A stretch of 19,953 bases of DNA from Dehalococcoidia bacterium UBA4060 (GTDB lineage Bacteria > Chloroflexota > Dehalococcoidia > GIF9 > UBA5629). Position 1 is the first letter of the stretch, and the number at the start of each line of letters is the position of its first letter. This document shows positions 1-7,479 of the stretch, piece by piece. The notes under the pieces are model-generated. The model searched no databases. It had not been told where the DNA came from and saw only the letters and a list, made by a program, of their open reading frames with translations. Both the position numbers and the translations under genes were made by a program. Location: positions 576 through 20,528 of the forward strand of contig DFZI01000017.1 of assembly GCA_002383665.1 (NCBI GenBank). Reading direction: 5' to 3'.

Positions 1-443
1 CCGTCAACAACGTCGCCGCTGATTTTGAGGGTTATCTGCGGCTTTGGCTGTTCGACATCGATGGCTCTGGACTGAGGGCCGATGCTGACCTCGTACCTGC
101 CAGGAGCTGCGAACGAGGCTTGAAAGCTGACCTGCTCTATGCCGCCCGGTCCGACCGTTACAGCCTGGCTGCTGACGGTTTTACCGTTGATCAGAAGCTC
201 AGCCATGTACGTTTTGGCCGCCGTGCCCTCATTTTCTACCGGCATAGTTATAATTAGGGGTTGGCCGACAATAAAAGGTTGGGGAGAAACGTCAATGGGG
301 CCAAAACTAAAAAATGCAGTAGTTGGTAAATCAGGCGTAGCCGGCTCCAGTGGGATGGGTTCACCGATGGGGATGTGGTAACATCCGGCCAGGACCAACC
401 CTGCGATAGAAAGCATGAGCAGCGCCGCGATACTTCTTTGCAT
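1..443 (-). CDS. Putative lipoprotein with CARDB-like domain (3' end outside window)
   Basis: The reading frame opens at the ATG at 443 on the minus strand and stays open to the left edge, so 147 codons of the N-terminal part are seen and the C-terminus is missing. Residues 1-20 form a signal peptide (Met-Gln-Arg, then a hydrophobic run) ending in a lipobox LAGC with Cys21 as the lipidation site, so the protein should be anchored on the outer face of the cytoplasmic membrane. From about residue 45 a beta-rich segment reads like a CARDB/Ig-type domain (PQPFIVGQPLIITMPVENEG, then a VGPGG turn and an APGRYEVSIG strand). No enzyme motif is visible. There is no Shine-Dalgarno before the ATG and a good -10 box lies about 8 bases upstream. 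Function unknown; a surface or binding role is inferred from the fold only. Confidence 0.8.
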   Translation of the reverse strand, partial: MQRSIAALLMLSIAGLVLAGCYHIPIGEPIPLEPATPDLPTTAFFSFGPIDVSPQPFIVGQPLIITMPVENEGTAAKTYMAELLINGKTVSSQAVTVGPGGIEQVSFQASFAAPGRYEVSIGPQSRAIDVEQPKPQITLKISGDVVD

Positions 444-451
444 ATACCGTG

Positions 452-480
452 ATTATATGTTTATGGGATAATGATAACAA
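452..480 (-). promoter_or_regulatory. Predicted sigma70-type promoter of the lipoprotein gene at 443
   Basis: Read on the minus strand, TTGTTA (480-475) and TATAAT (457-452) are separated by 17 bases. Transcription would start near 445, only one or two bases before the ATG at 443, implying a leaderless message. Prediction from consensus only. Confidence 0.5.
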
Positions 481-492
481 ATCAGAGTAGAC

Positions 493-520
493 TTGCTTTC
501 AGGCGAGCAAACTGTATAAT
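493..520 (+). promoter_or_regulatory. Predicted promoter of the alpha/beta hydrolase gene
   Basis: TTGCTT (493-498) and TATAAT (515-520) are 16 bases apart, and the hydrolase ATG follows at 564. A short inverted repeat, TTGCT (493-497) and AGCAA (506-510), sits across the -35 box and spacer and could be an operator. The next gene on the other strand has its own promoter 13 bases away, so this is a divergent promoter region. Confidence 0.55.
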
Positions 521-563
521 CAGCTTTATTATTCGATAATGATGCAAGACGCCGGAGGATGAG

Positions 564-1379
564 ATGCCTGAAGTTAATGTTGATGGTGTGAATATTTTCT
601 ATGAAGTGCGTGGGCAGGGTGATCCTCTGGTTATGATCCAGGGTTACGGCCAGTACTCACTACAATGGGGCTCATTACCCGACGAGCTCGTCAGACAGCA
701 CAGGGTGGTCTTGATCGATAACCGGGGAACGGGACGCAGCGACAAGCCGGATGCTCCTATGACTATACCCATGCTTGCTGCTGATGTAGCGGGGGTGCTT
801 GATGCTCTTTCTATTGATAAAGCCCATATCTTCGGCGTTTCCATGGGCGGCCTGATTGCTCAGAGGTTTGCCATCAACTACCCACAACGGGTAATTAATC
901 TTATCCTGGGCTGCACCTTCCCCGGAGGCGAACACCATATCCAACCTCCCGCTGATGGCATGAGGATATTATTTGATGTGGGGTACTTGAAAAGCCGCAG
1001 CCCTGAGCAGTTGACACTTGAGACATTCAGATTCCTGTGCAGTGACCGATTTATTGAAGAGAACCCTGAAGCGTACAGATACTATCACAGGGTTACCATG
1101 GCAAATCCGACTCCCGGCTATACGTATAAGCACCAGGCTGCAGCTATAGCCGGTGAAGACACGTGGGATGGTCTTGCAAGCATCAGGGTACCGACTATGC
1201 TTATCGCCGGCACCTCCGACCGGCTTGTACCCTGTGAAAACAGTGAGCTTATGTCAAAACAGATACCCGGGGCCGAACTGGTTTTGCTGCAGGACAAACG
1301 TCATGGCTTTTACATTGAAGCCATAGAACCGACCAGAACCTTCATCGATGGTTTTATAAAGAGGCATATGCCTGAATAA
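564..1379 (+). CDS. Alpha/beta-fold hydrolase
   Basis: A single-domain alpha/beta hydrolase of 271 residues, usual length for the family, without signal peptide and so cytoplasmic. The nucleophile elbow GVSMGG puts the catalytic Ser at 93; the acid is Asp219 in TSDRLVP and the base is His247 in KRHGF. The segment IDNRGTGRSDKP (51-62) before the elbow is typical of esterases, lactonases and C-C bond hydrolases. A cap region lies between about residues 125 and 200. The start is supported by GGAGG five bases upstream of the ATG. It stands alone, divergent from the lipoprotein and convergent with the PPOX-family gene, from which it is separated by only seven bases. The substrate cannot be told from sequence. 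Confidence 0.9.
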   Translation: MPEVNVDGVNIFYEVRGQGDPLVMIQGYGQYSLQWGSLPDELVRQHRVVLIDNRGTGRSDKPDAPMTIPMLAADVAGVLDALSIDKAHIFGVSMGGLIAQRFAINYPQRVINLILGCTFPGGEHHIQPPADGMRILFDVGYLKSRSPEQLTLETFRFLCSDRFIEENPEAYRYYHRVTMANPTPGYTYKHQAAAIAGEDTWDGLASIRVPTMLIAGTSDRLVPCENSELMSKQIPGAELVLLQDKRHGFYIEAIEPTRTFIDGFIKRHMPE

Positions 1380-1386
1380 AGGTCAG

Positions 1387-2256
1387 CTAAAAATCCGTTA
1401 CCGGATCCAGCTTTGTTGGTGGATAGATTTGCTCGGCTTTAGGAGGCATGGGCGAATATACCCAGTTCACACCCATCTCACCGCAGCTAATGCCGCCTAT
1501 GCTGCGTATTCCCCTGTATTTACCCCTGAGCAGTACGGACTGCATTTCCAGTGACATGCCGAAAAGTGCTACGCTGGAACCCTGCGGGACGGCATTGAGG
1601 TCATCAGTGTAAGCCGAGGATGAGAATATGACGCGTTCGTTGCCTGCTGTCTGTGCCTGAATGACCGGTATGATGAAAGGATACCCGTCACCGTCGATGT
1701 AGGCCAGGAACTTGAGGTTATCGATCTTGTTGATCAGCTTGATGGTAAAAAGGTTGAGTATTTTTTCGTCGTTCTCCTTGCCTGCCATGGTTTTGGCTAT
1801 AATGGTCTTAATCGAAGCCTGTACCACGCGTCCCATGGGGAGTGCTTCCCTGCCGTGCTGCTCGACAAGATCCATGTAATAGACCGTATGAACGCCAAAA
1901 TACGAATTGTAGCGGAAAAGCGGTAAATTATTGAGGATATCATATTCCTTGCCTTCACATGCTGTGCGGGTAAATCTGGCCTTGCCGCGCCAGAGGTTTT
2001 TATCCAGCGTCATGATAAGGAAACCTGTTCTGGGGTTCTCCCTGATGTAATGCTTGCTCAACCCTTCGGCGAACTGGCCCCAGAAAAGCTCAGTGGGAGT
2101 GCTTGCCTGCAACGTGGATATGAGTGTCAGGTGGGGCAAGCCATCCTGGTTGATGGTGGCCAGCAGACCGATCTTCATCTCGGGTTTGAAGCTTTCGATA
2201 TCTGCCTGTGAAAATATTTTCAACATCGTTTTCTGCTCTTCCATATTCAACCTCAT
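1387..2256 (-). CDS. PPOX-family (FMN-binding split-barrel-like) protein in the glycyl radical enzyme operon
   Basis: A 289-residue protein whose N-terminal part (about 20-135) looks like a pyridoxamine 5'-phosphate oxidase-type split barrel: MKIGLLATINQDGLPHLTLI followed by PRTGFLIM and a GKARFT strand. A second half (about 170-270) repeats the pattern (LKFLAYIDGDGYPFIIPVI), so the chain may contain two barrel units. Members bind FMN, F420 or heme; which applies here cannot be seen. There is no signal peptide. It starts ten bases after the activase stop, so it is probably co-transcribed with the glycyl radical enzyme. The ATG at 2244 (fifth codon, MEEQKTM) has a better-placed GAGG than the ATG at 2256 and may be the true start. 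Role with the radical enzyme is unknown. Confidence 0.8.
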   Translation of the reverse strand: MRLNMEEQKTMLKIFSQADIESFKPEMKIGLLATINQDGLPHLTLISTLQASTPTELFWGQFAEGLSKHYIRENPRTGFLIMTLDKNLWRGKARFTRTACEGKEYDILNNLPLFRYNSYFGVHTVYYMDLVEQHGREALPMGRVVQASIKTIIAKTMAGKENDEKILNLFTIKLINKIDNLKFLAYIDGDGYPFIIPVIQAQTAGNERVIFSSSAYTDDLNAVPQGSSVALFGMSLEMQSVLLRGKYRGIRSIGGISCGEMGVNWVYSPMPPKAEQIYPPTKLDPVTDF

Positions 2257-2266
2257 GCAATCATCG

Positions 2267-3283
2267 TTAACTTTCTACCCTGGTCGCGCCTGTGGCAAAT
2301 ATAATTGAGGGATCAGGTCCCGAATTTCGTGCGATGTTTTCAAGGCTTGCCAGTTCCTGCTTGCTGATCAACTGCGTTGAACTATATTTCCAGGCCAGTC
2401 CGAGCCTGCGGTATTTATCGCGGCAGAGGTTATTGAAGGCGCATAGCTCCCAGCGCTGGCAGGTTTTACCCAGGGTATCCTGTATATATTGACCGATCTT
2501 CACGATAGTCCCGTGATTGGCGGTGGCTCCGGGGATCAGGGGTGTTCGTATCCAGAGGACCTTGTCCGGATGTGTCTGCATATAGTCGCGTACCAGCGAC
2601 AGGTTTTGCAGTATAAGGTGATTAGACTGTCCCGTAAATTGCCTGTGCCGCTCCGGATCGATCTCTTTGATATCATATAAAACCATGTCCGTATAGGGCA
2701 GCACTCTTTCCAGAGCAGACGGACTGCACATGCCGCATGTATCTATGGCTGTGTGAATTCCCTTATCCTTCAGCGCTTTAAGCAGGCTGGCTGAAAGGAG
2801 GGGTTGGAGGAGAGGTTCTCCCCCCGACAGGGTGACACCACCGCCCGATTTATCGTAGTAGATGCGGTCTTTCATGAGCTCCGCCATGAGCTCCTCCAGC
2901 GTGGTCTCGTGCCCCAGCATTTCCTGTGCGCCAGATGGGCATTCAAGTGTGCATTTGCCGCAGGAAGTACAGAGTGACCTGTCTCTTATCAGTGTGTCAT
3001 CAGTTTTTTTCAGCGCTCCCGAAGGGCAGACATCAATGCACAGGCTGCAGCCGATGCAGCGTGTTTCAAGCCAATGCACCTGCGGTTTTGGCGAGATGCT
3101 TTCCGGGTTGTGGCACCACTCGCATTTAAGCGGGCAACCTTTGAAAAAAATGGTTGTACGTATACCCGGCCCGTCCTCGGTGGAAAGGCGTTGCAGATGC
3201 AGGATGAGTACCCTGTCAGATCGGTTGACGAAATGGGCCATCAGTTCTGAATTGGCGGATAGGGCTGATTCACTGGTCTTCAT
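2267..3283 (-). CDS. Glycyl radical enzyme activating protein (radical SAM)
   Basis: A 338-residue S-adenosylmethionine radical enzyme that would install the glycyl radical on the neighbouring enzyme. The N-terminal DGPGIRTTIFFKGCPLKCEW block holds the CxxxCxxC cluster motif (Cys50, Cys54, Cys57). A ferredoxin-like insert follows with two CxxCxxCxxxC motifs (Cys76, 79, 82, 86 and Cys105, 108, 111, 115), expected to hold two extra [4Fe-4S] clusters as in activases of non-PFL glycyl radical enzymes. GGGVTLSGGEPLLQ (147-160) is the SAM-binding segment. It begins eight bases after the stop of the glycyl radical enzyme and has no close Shine-Dalgarno (an AGGA lies 13 bases upstream), which suggests translational coupling. 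The pairing with the upstream enzyme is a family rule and also what the order shows. Confidence 0.95.
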   Translation of the reverse strand: MKTSESALSANSELMAHFVNRSDRVLILHLQRLSTEDGPGIRTTIFFKGCPLKCEWCHNPESISPKPQVHWLETRCIGCSLCIDVCPSGALKKTDDTLIRDRSLCTSCGKCTLECPSGAQEMLGHETTLEELMAELMKDRIYYDKSGGGVTLSGGEPLLQPLLSASLLKALKDKGIHTAIDTCGMCSPSALERVLPYTDMVLYDIKEIDPERHRQFTGQSNHLILQNLSLVRDYMQTHPDKVLWIRTPLIPGATANHGTIVKIGQYIQDTLGKTCQRWELCAFNNLCRDKYRRLGLAWKYSSTQLISKQELASLENIARNSGPDPSIIFATGATRVES

Positions 3284-3291
3284 GGAGCTGT

Positions 3292-5805
3292 TTATATCCT
3301 GTGGCTCTCGCGGGCGATGATCTCGTTCTGTAGCTCGCGACCGATGGAGGTAAAATAGGCGTTGTAGCCCGTCACGCGCACCAGCAGATGACGGTAAGCA
3401 TTGGGATTATTCTGGGCATCGCGCAGCATATCAGCATCGACCATATTGATCTGCAGGGCACTGCCTCCATTCTCAGCATAGCTGCGCAGGAAAGCCTTGA
3501 ACTTGGCTTTATGCTCTGGATCCCGAATCAGGGAAGGGCTGAACGTTATGGTGTGGCTGGCACCATTCGGTAGCATGCTCAGGTAGCTTTCCCAGTCACC
3601 TCTGCCCGATATATCCTTGCCTCCCATCACCTTGCCTACCGAGTTTACATTGGCGGTGGGACCGTTGATATCGGCTCCTGCGCAGGGGCAAATGGCATTG
3701 GAGAGGAATTTGCCCCTGGGACGGCCGTCAGCGCTGGCGGCCATCACATAGCCGTCTCCTACCCAGTAGTTCCATGACAGCATCCCTGGACGGTATTGCT
3801 TTTTTGTCATCGAGGTACTGTACTTCCAGGTTTCCTCCGACCAGACCTCCATCACTTTACGCCCCATCTCATCGGCCTGGTCATCGTCCCTGCCGTACTT
3901 GGGAGCCTTATTGATGGCCCTCGCCTGCAGGACTTCATGTCCCTCCCAGTTGTCTTTGAGGGCCTGTATCAACTCAGCCATACTGCATTCTTTTTTGTCG
4001 AAGACGAGATATTTGATGGCGAGCAGCGAATCCACAGTGGTGGCAAAGGTAACTGCTTCCAAGGTAACGAAGTTAAGCTCGGCTCCCCCCTCGTTAATAT
4101 CCATAGCCTTCTCGCCGCACCCTCTGACCAGGCAGGAAAGGTAGGGATTGCGGAAAAACGTAGCCCTGACGCGATCGGTCCAATCGTAAAGGTCGGCCGC
4201 CCTCCTGATGATGCCTTTGGTCTGAATTATATAAGCATTCCAGAATTCATCCCATGTCTTGAATTTAGCGGCATCTCCTGTATCCTTGCCCCAACGCTTC
4301 ACCGGTTCCACCTTGCCGCTCATGGGGTCTTTCCAGGGAAGCAGGTCATAGCCACCGGTCATGGCCAGCTCGACAGCCTTGAGCAGGTTGAGATTGATAT
4401 CCACGGTGCCAGAACGGTCATTGCCGCACATGGTGTTTTCCAGGCATCCCACCGGTGCATAGTCGAATACATTATCCGCATTTATTTTATCTTCCACCCC
4501 GGCCATCCTTGCTTCACGCAGCAGCCCAGCTATGGAGCGCTCATCGAAATTGAGCAGGAATGGGGATCCCTGGCTGGATGCGATCATGTCAACTACCCTG
4601 TCCAGAAGCCGGTCGGGGCTGTTGCGGAAAAGCCGGACATTGGGTTTGGGCTCCAGCAGGGGAGTCAGTTCGTCTATTACTTCCAGCATGGCATAAGTTA
4701 GATCATTGCTCATATCCACCCCACCCTTGCCCATGCCCGCCAGCGTGATAAGCTGGCCGTATCCGGCGGTTATGCCCTGGTTGCCGTTGGTGCGTATCAT
4801 AGCGTCATAGGCATAGTTGCAGTGTATCCAGAAGCATTTGAGCAACTCTTTGCCGAAATCACGGTCCATGCCCTCGTCGATCGATTTTTTCCAGAAGGGA
4901 TACAGGTACTGGTCGGCCCTGCCAAAAGACACTCCCGGCCCGGGATAGTTCTCATCGCTCATTACCAGCATGTGGGTCAACCAGAGTGATTGGAGCGCCT
5001 CCCAGAAACTGGTTGCAGGCTCCCATGGAATGCGCCGCAGCATATCAGCCATCGCAGTAAGCTCGTTTTGCCGGGCCGGATCTGACTCTTTTTCCGCCAG
5101 TTCGCTGCAGACCTTGCTATATTCGAAGGCAACGTCACGAGCCATAGTTGCTGCCACCAGCATGGCTCGAAGTTGTCCTCCCTTTTTACCCTCGTACTCA
5201 CGCTTGGAAAGCTTGAACAGATATCGGTTCAGCTCCTCGTGTATGCCTTTCCAGCCTTCATTTAAAACGCGCGGGTAATCGGGGATAATGTGCCCGCTGG
5301 TGGCCCCGGCGTTACCGTAGCCGTGGTTGTGAAACCAGAGCTCAGCCTGTCTCATGCCTGTCTTGCCGTAGGCCTGGCGGGCATAGGCCTTATATTGCTG
5401 TTTTGTGAGGCACTTGGAGGTCTGTATGTTGAAACGTCCTCCGGCAATCAAATCTCCCGGCAGCACCTCGTGGGGCAGGTAATAGACCATGACTTCTCTG
5501 GTGAACCAAGCATGGCGTTCGGACAGGCTCCATTCCCAGAAACCTTCTGGCAGAGCTACCTTGTGCGAGGTCTGCTGGAAAGCTCCTGTGAACGTGGAAA
5601 AAAAGGTATAAGTCTCGGGTACTATATAGAAATTGCCTTCCTGGTACTGGATATCCCAGGGAGTGCCAGTGGTAAAGCCCACAAACTCATTGTTCCATTT
5701 ACGGTCCATACCCTGGAAATAATAGTCCCTGAGCATCTGAATGCGCGGCGAAAGGTTGTGCGGTTGCTTGATAGCGTAACGGGGCGAAGCGCTCTGTGTA
5801 GTCAT
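3292..5805 (-). CDS. Glycyl radical enzyme of unknown substrate (PFL-like superfamily)
   Basis: An 837-residue glycyl radical enzyme. The C-terminal motif RVTGYNAYF carries the radical site Gly813, and the thiyl-radical Cys454 lies in PVGCLEN, with Glu456 two residues later. It has a single Cys, not the Cys-Cys pair of pyruvate formate-lyase, so it is not a PFL. Cys-x-Glu occurs in diol dehydratases, choline lyases and arylacetate decarboxylases; the form GCLE is like that I recall for 4-hydroxyphenylacetate decarboxylase. The region before GRADQYLYPFW reads DENYPGPGVSF and lacks the NGHS-type His expected in glycerol dehydratases, which argues against that function. The start has a strong AGGAGGAG about 7 bases upstream. 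It is first in an operon with its activase and a PPOX-family protein. Candidate reactions are decarboxylation, C-N or C-S cleavage, or dehydration of an unknown compound. Confidence 0.95.
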   Translation of the reverse strand: MTTQSASPRYAIKQPHNLSPRIQMLRDYYFQGMDRKWNNEFVGFTTGTPWDIQYQEGNFYIVPETYTFFSTFTGAFQQTSHKVALPEGFWEWSLSERHAWFTREVMVYYLPHEVLPGDLIAGGRFNIQTSKCLTKQQYKAYARQAYGKTGMRQAELWFHNHGYGNAGATSGHIIPDYPRVLNEGWKGIHEELNRYLFKLSKREYEGKKGGQLRAMLVAATMARDVAFEYSKVCSELAEKESDPARQNELTAMADMLRRIPWEPATSFWEALQSLWLTHMLVMSDENYPGPGVSFGRADQYLYPFWKKSIDEGMDRDFGKELLKCFWIHCNYAYDAMIRTNGNQGITAGYGQLITLAGMGKGGVDMSNDLTYAMLEVIDELTPLLEPKPNVRLFRNSPDRLLDRVVDMIASSQGSPFLLNFDERSIAGLLREARMAGVEDKINADNVFDYAPVGCLENTMCGNDRSGTVDINLNLLKAVELAMTGGYDLLPWKDPMSGKVEPVKRWGKDTGDAAKFKTWDEFWNAYIIQTKGIIRRAADLYDWTDRVRATFFRNPYLSCLVRGCGEKAMDINEGGAELNFVTLEAVTFATTVDSLLAIKYLVFDKKECSMAELIQALKDNWEGHEVLQARAINKAPKYGRDDDQADEMGRKVMEVWSEETWKYSTSMTKKQYRPGMLSWNYWVGDGYVMAASADGRPRGKFLSNAICPCAGADINGPTANVNSVGKVMGGKDISGRGDWESYLSMLPNGASHTITFSPSLIRDPEHKAKFKAFLRSYAENGGSALQINMVDADMLRDAQNNPNAYRHLLVRVTGYNAYFTSIGRELQNEIIARESHRI

Positions 5806-5887
5806 GGCCTTCTCCTCCTGTGCTTAATCTCCCTGTGAAGCTTGACCTCTGCCATGAAAAAGTGCCTGTGGCCTTAGGTGCACATGT

Positions 5888-5915
5888 ATTTTAGGTGATA
5901 TGTTGGTTTTGTCAA
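5888..5915 (-). promoter_or_regulatory. Predicted promoter of the glycyl radical enzyme operon
   Basis: On the minus strand, a perfect TTGACA (5915-5910) is followed after 16 bases by TAAAAT (5893-5888). Transcription should start near 5881, leaving a leader of about 75 bases with an AGGAGGAG site just before the ATG at 5805. Its -35 box overlaps that of the opposite promoter. Confidence 0.65.
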
Positions 5916-5937
5916 GCAAATAGCAAACAAATATAAT
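5909..5937 (+). promoter_or_regulatory. Predicted promoter of the mtaB-yggU-transglutaminase operon
   Basis: TTGTCA (5909-5914) and TATAAT (5932-5937) are 17 bases apart. Transcription would start around 5944, only about 10 bases before the ATG at 5954, and there is no Shine-Dalgarno in that gap. The -35 shares the heptamer TTGTCAA with the minus-strand promoter. Confidence 0.6.
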
Positions 5938-5953
5938 TCCCTTTGATCTGGCC

Positions 5954-7261
5954 ATGTCAAAAATAGCAACAATATCAGTTCAGACGCTTGGCTGCAAGCT
6001 TAACCAGGCGGAATCCGAGAGCATAGCACGGCAATTGGAGAAAGCCGGCTTCGCCATCACAGGTGGGGATAAGGCTGATGCATTTATCCTCAATACCTGC
6101 ACCGTTACCCGAGGAGCAGATAGCAAGGGCCGTCATCTGGTAAGGATGCTACGCAAAGGCAACCCGAAGGCTCTTATCGTGGTCACGGGCTGCTATGCCG
6201 AGCGAGCCGGTAATGATATAAGACAATGCGGTGCGGATATGGTCCTCGATAATAAAGAAAAAATGCTGGCGGGGCAGATTTTGATGAGGCAATTGTGCGG
6301 TTGTGAAAAAGGCGGAGGGGAGGTATTTGAGAGGGATCGAGAACGGGTACGCAGCTTTATCAAGATACAGGACGGATGCCGCAATTATTGTTCATATTGC
6401 ATCGTGCCGTTTGTCCGCGGTGATGTTTACAGTGTTGATGCGGAGACGGTTATCAGTGAGATAAATGAGAGAGTGATGGATGGTTACCGGGAGGTGGTAC
6501 TTACGGGAACCGAAATCGGGACTTACAGCAGCCGGGGAAAGGGGTTGAAGCAGCTTATTGAGAAAATACTGGCTGAGACCAGGGTGGAACGGCTACACAT
6601 TTCCTCTTTGCAACCGCAAGAGATTAGCCTACCGCTGCTTGAGTTATGGCGTGACCGTCGACTATGCCGGCATTTCCATATGGCATTGCAGAGTGGCAGT
6701 GATGCAGTCCTGGAGAGGATGCGGCGGCGTTATGATAAAAATATGTACAGGGAATCCGTTGACCGGATACGTGGTATAATATCCGACGCATCCATTACTA
6801 CGGATGTGATGGTAGGTTTCCCCGCTGAAAGCGACGTCGAGTTCCGTGAAAGCTACGAGTTCTGCAGGGATATGGAGTTTGCGGCGCTGCATGTATTTTC
6901 CTATTCGCCGCGGCCGGGGACAGCGGCAACCGGTATGCCCGGCCAGGTCAAAGAGAGTTTAAAGAGGCAGCGCAGTCTGCGGATGCTTGAGCTTGCGGGT
7001 GACAGTGCCGAGCGGTTTGCCCGCAGGTTCACCGGGCAGACGAGGGCTGTTCTATGGGAAAACGAGGTCAGAGCCAGTTCCGGCATATATTCGGGCCTCA
7101 CCGACAATTACATCAGGGTATATGCACGCAGCACCGCGGTTCTGACCAATACGATATCCAGTGCAAGGTTGCAAAGGCCTGCCCGGGAAATAGGCTGCAG
7201 GCTATTGAAAGCATCCACCAAAGGTAATTATGGTGAGCTATGGAGTGAAATTATTGAATGA
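5954..7261 (+). CDS. mtaB: tRNA (N6-threonylcarbamoyladenosine-37-C2)-methylthiotransferase, MtaB type
   Basis: A 435-residue radical SAM methylthiotransferase. The N-terminal MTTase domain begins with TLGCKLNQAES, the signature of the MtaB/YqeV branch, and has its cluster ligands at Cys14, Cys49 (LNTCTVT) and Cys80 (VTGCYAERA). The radical SAM motif is CRNYCSYC (Cys142, 146, 149), and a TRAM-like RNA-binding tail follows from about residue 370. The enzyme adds a methylthio group to t6A37 of tRNAs reading ANN codons. The length fits the family. It heads a run of three genes: its stop overlaps the next start by four bases (ATGA). No ribosome-binding site is seen before the start, and the predicted promoter ends about 10 bases upstream, so a leaderless or nearly leaderless message is likely. 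MiaB and RimO are less likely given the N-terminal signature. Confidence 0.92.
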   Translation: MSKIATISVQTLGCKLNQAESESIARQLEKAGFAITGGDKADAFILNTCTVTRGADSKGRHLVRMLRKGNPKALIVVTGCYAERAGNDIRQCGADMVLDNKEKMLAGQILMRQLCGCEKGGGEVFERDRERVRSFIKIQDGCRNYCSYCIVPFVRGDVYSVDAETVISEINERVMDGYREVVLTGTEIGTYSSRGKGLKQLIEKILAETRVERLHISSLQPQEISLPLLELWRDRRLCRHFHMALQSGSDAVLERMRRRYDKNMYRESVDRIRGIISDASITTDVMVGFPAESDVEFRESYEFCRDMEFAALHVFSYSPRPGTAATGMPGQVKESLKRQRSLRMLELAGDSAERFARRFTGQTRAVLWENEVRASSGIYSGLTDNYIRVYARSTAVLTNTISSARLQRPAREIGCRLLKASTKGNYGELWSEIIE

Positions 7262-7479
7262 AAATTAAAGTTAGAGTAATGCCCAACTCGGCCAGAGAGG
7301 AGGTTGTCAAACAAGGTGATGAATATGTTGTTCGTGTCAAAGTCCCTCCCCAGGAGGGTAAAGCCAATGAAGCTGTGATTAAATTGATAGCTGCTCACCT
7401 CCAGGTGCCCAAATCAACAGTGATGATTATCAGCGGGCTGAGCGGGCGTAATAAAATAGTTGAGATAAAAGGCATGTGA
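7258..7479 (+). CDS. DUF167 / YggU-family protein
   Basis: A 73-residue protein of the DUF167 family, recognised by KVPPQEGKANEAVIKLIA (28-45) and the SGLSGRNKIVEI end. The family folds as a small alpha/beta unit of unknown function and is commonly found beside housekeeping genes. The ATG overlaps the mtaB stop by four bases, and its own stop overlaps the possible GTG start of the next gene, so the three are almost certainly made from one message by coupled translation. The length is usual for the family. No catalytic residues are known. Confidence 0.9.
   Translation: MKIKVRVMPNSAREEVVKQGDEYVVRVKVPPQEGKANEAVIKLIAAHLQVPKSTVMIISGLSGRNKIVEIKGM

Noticed and set aside
3796..4701. A 301-codon open frame on plus, antisense to the glycyl radical enzyme.
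   Set aside because: It lies fully inside a certain gene on the other strand, has no family resemblance and no ribosome-binding site; it is a by-product of codon use.
5857..5883. Hairpin (GTGC...GCAC with bulge) followed by T5 at the start of the glycyl radical operon message, as an attenuator.
   Set aside because: It would begin at or before the predicted transcription start and leave only some 20 bases of RNA; the stem is short and bulged.
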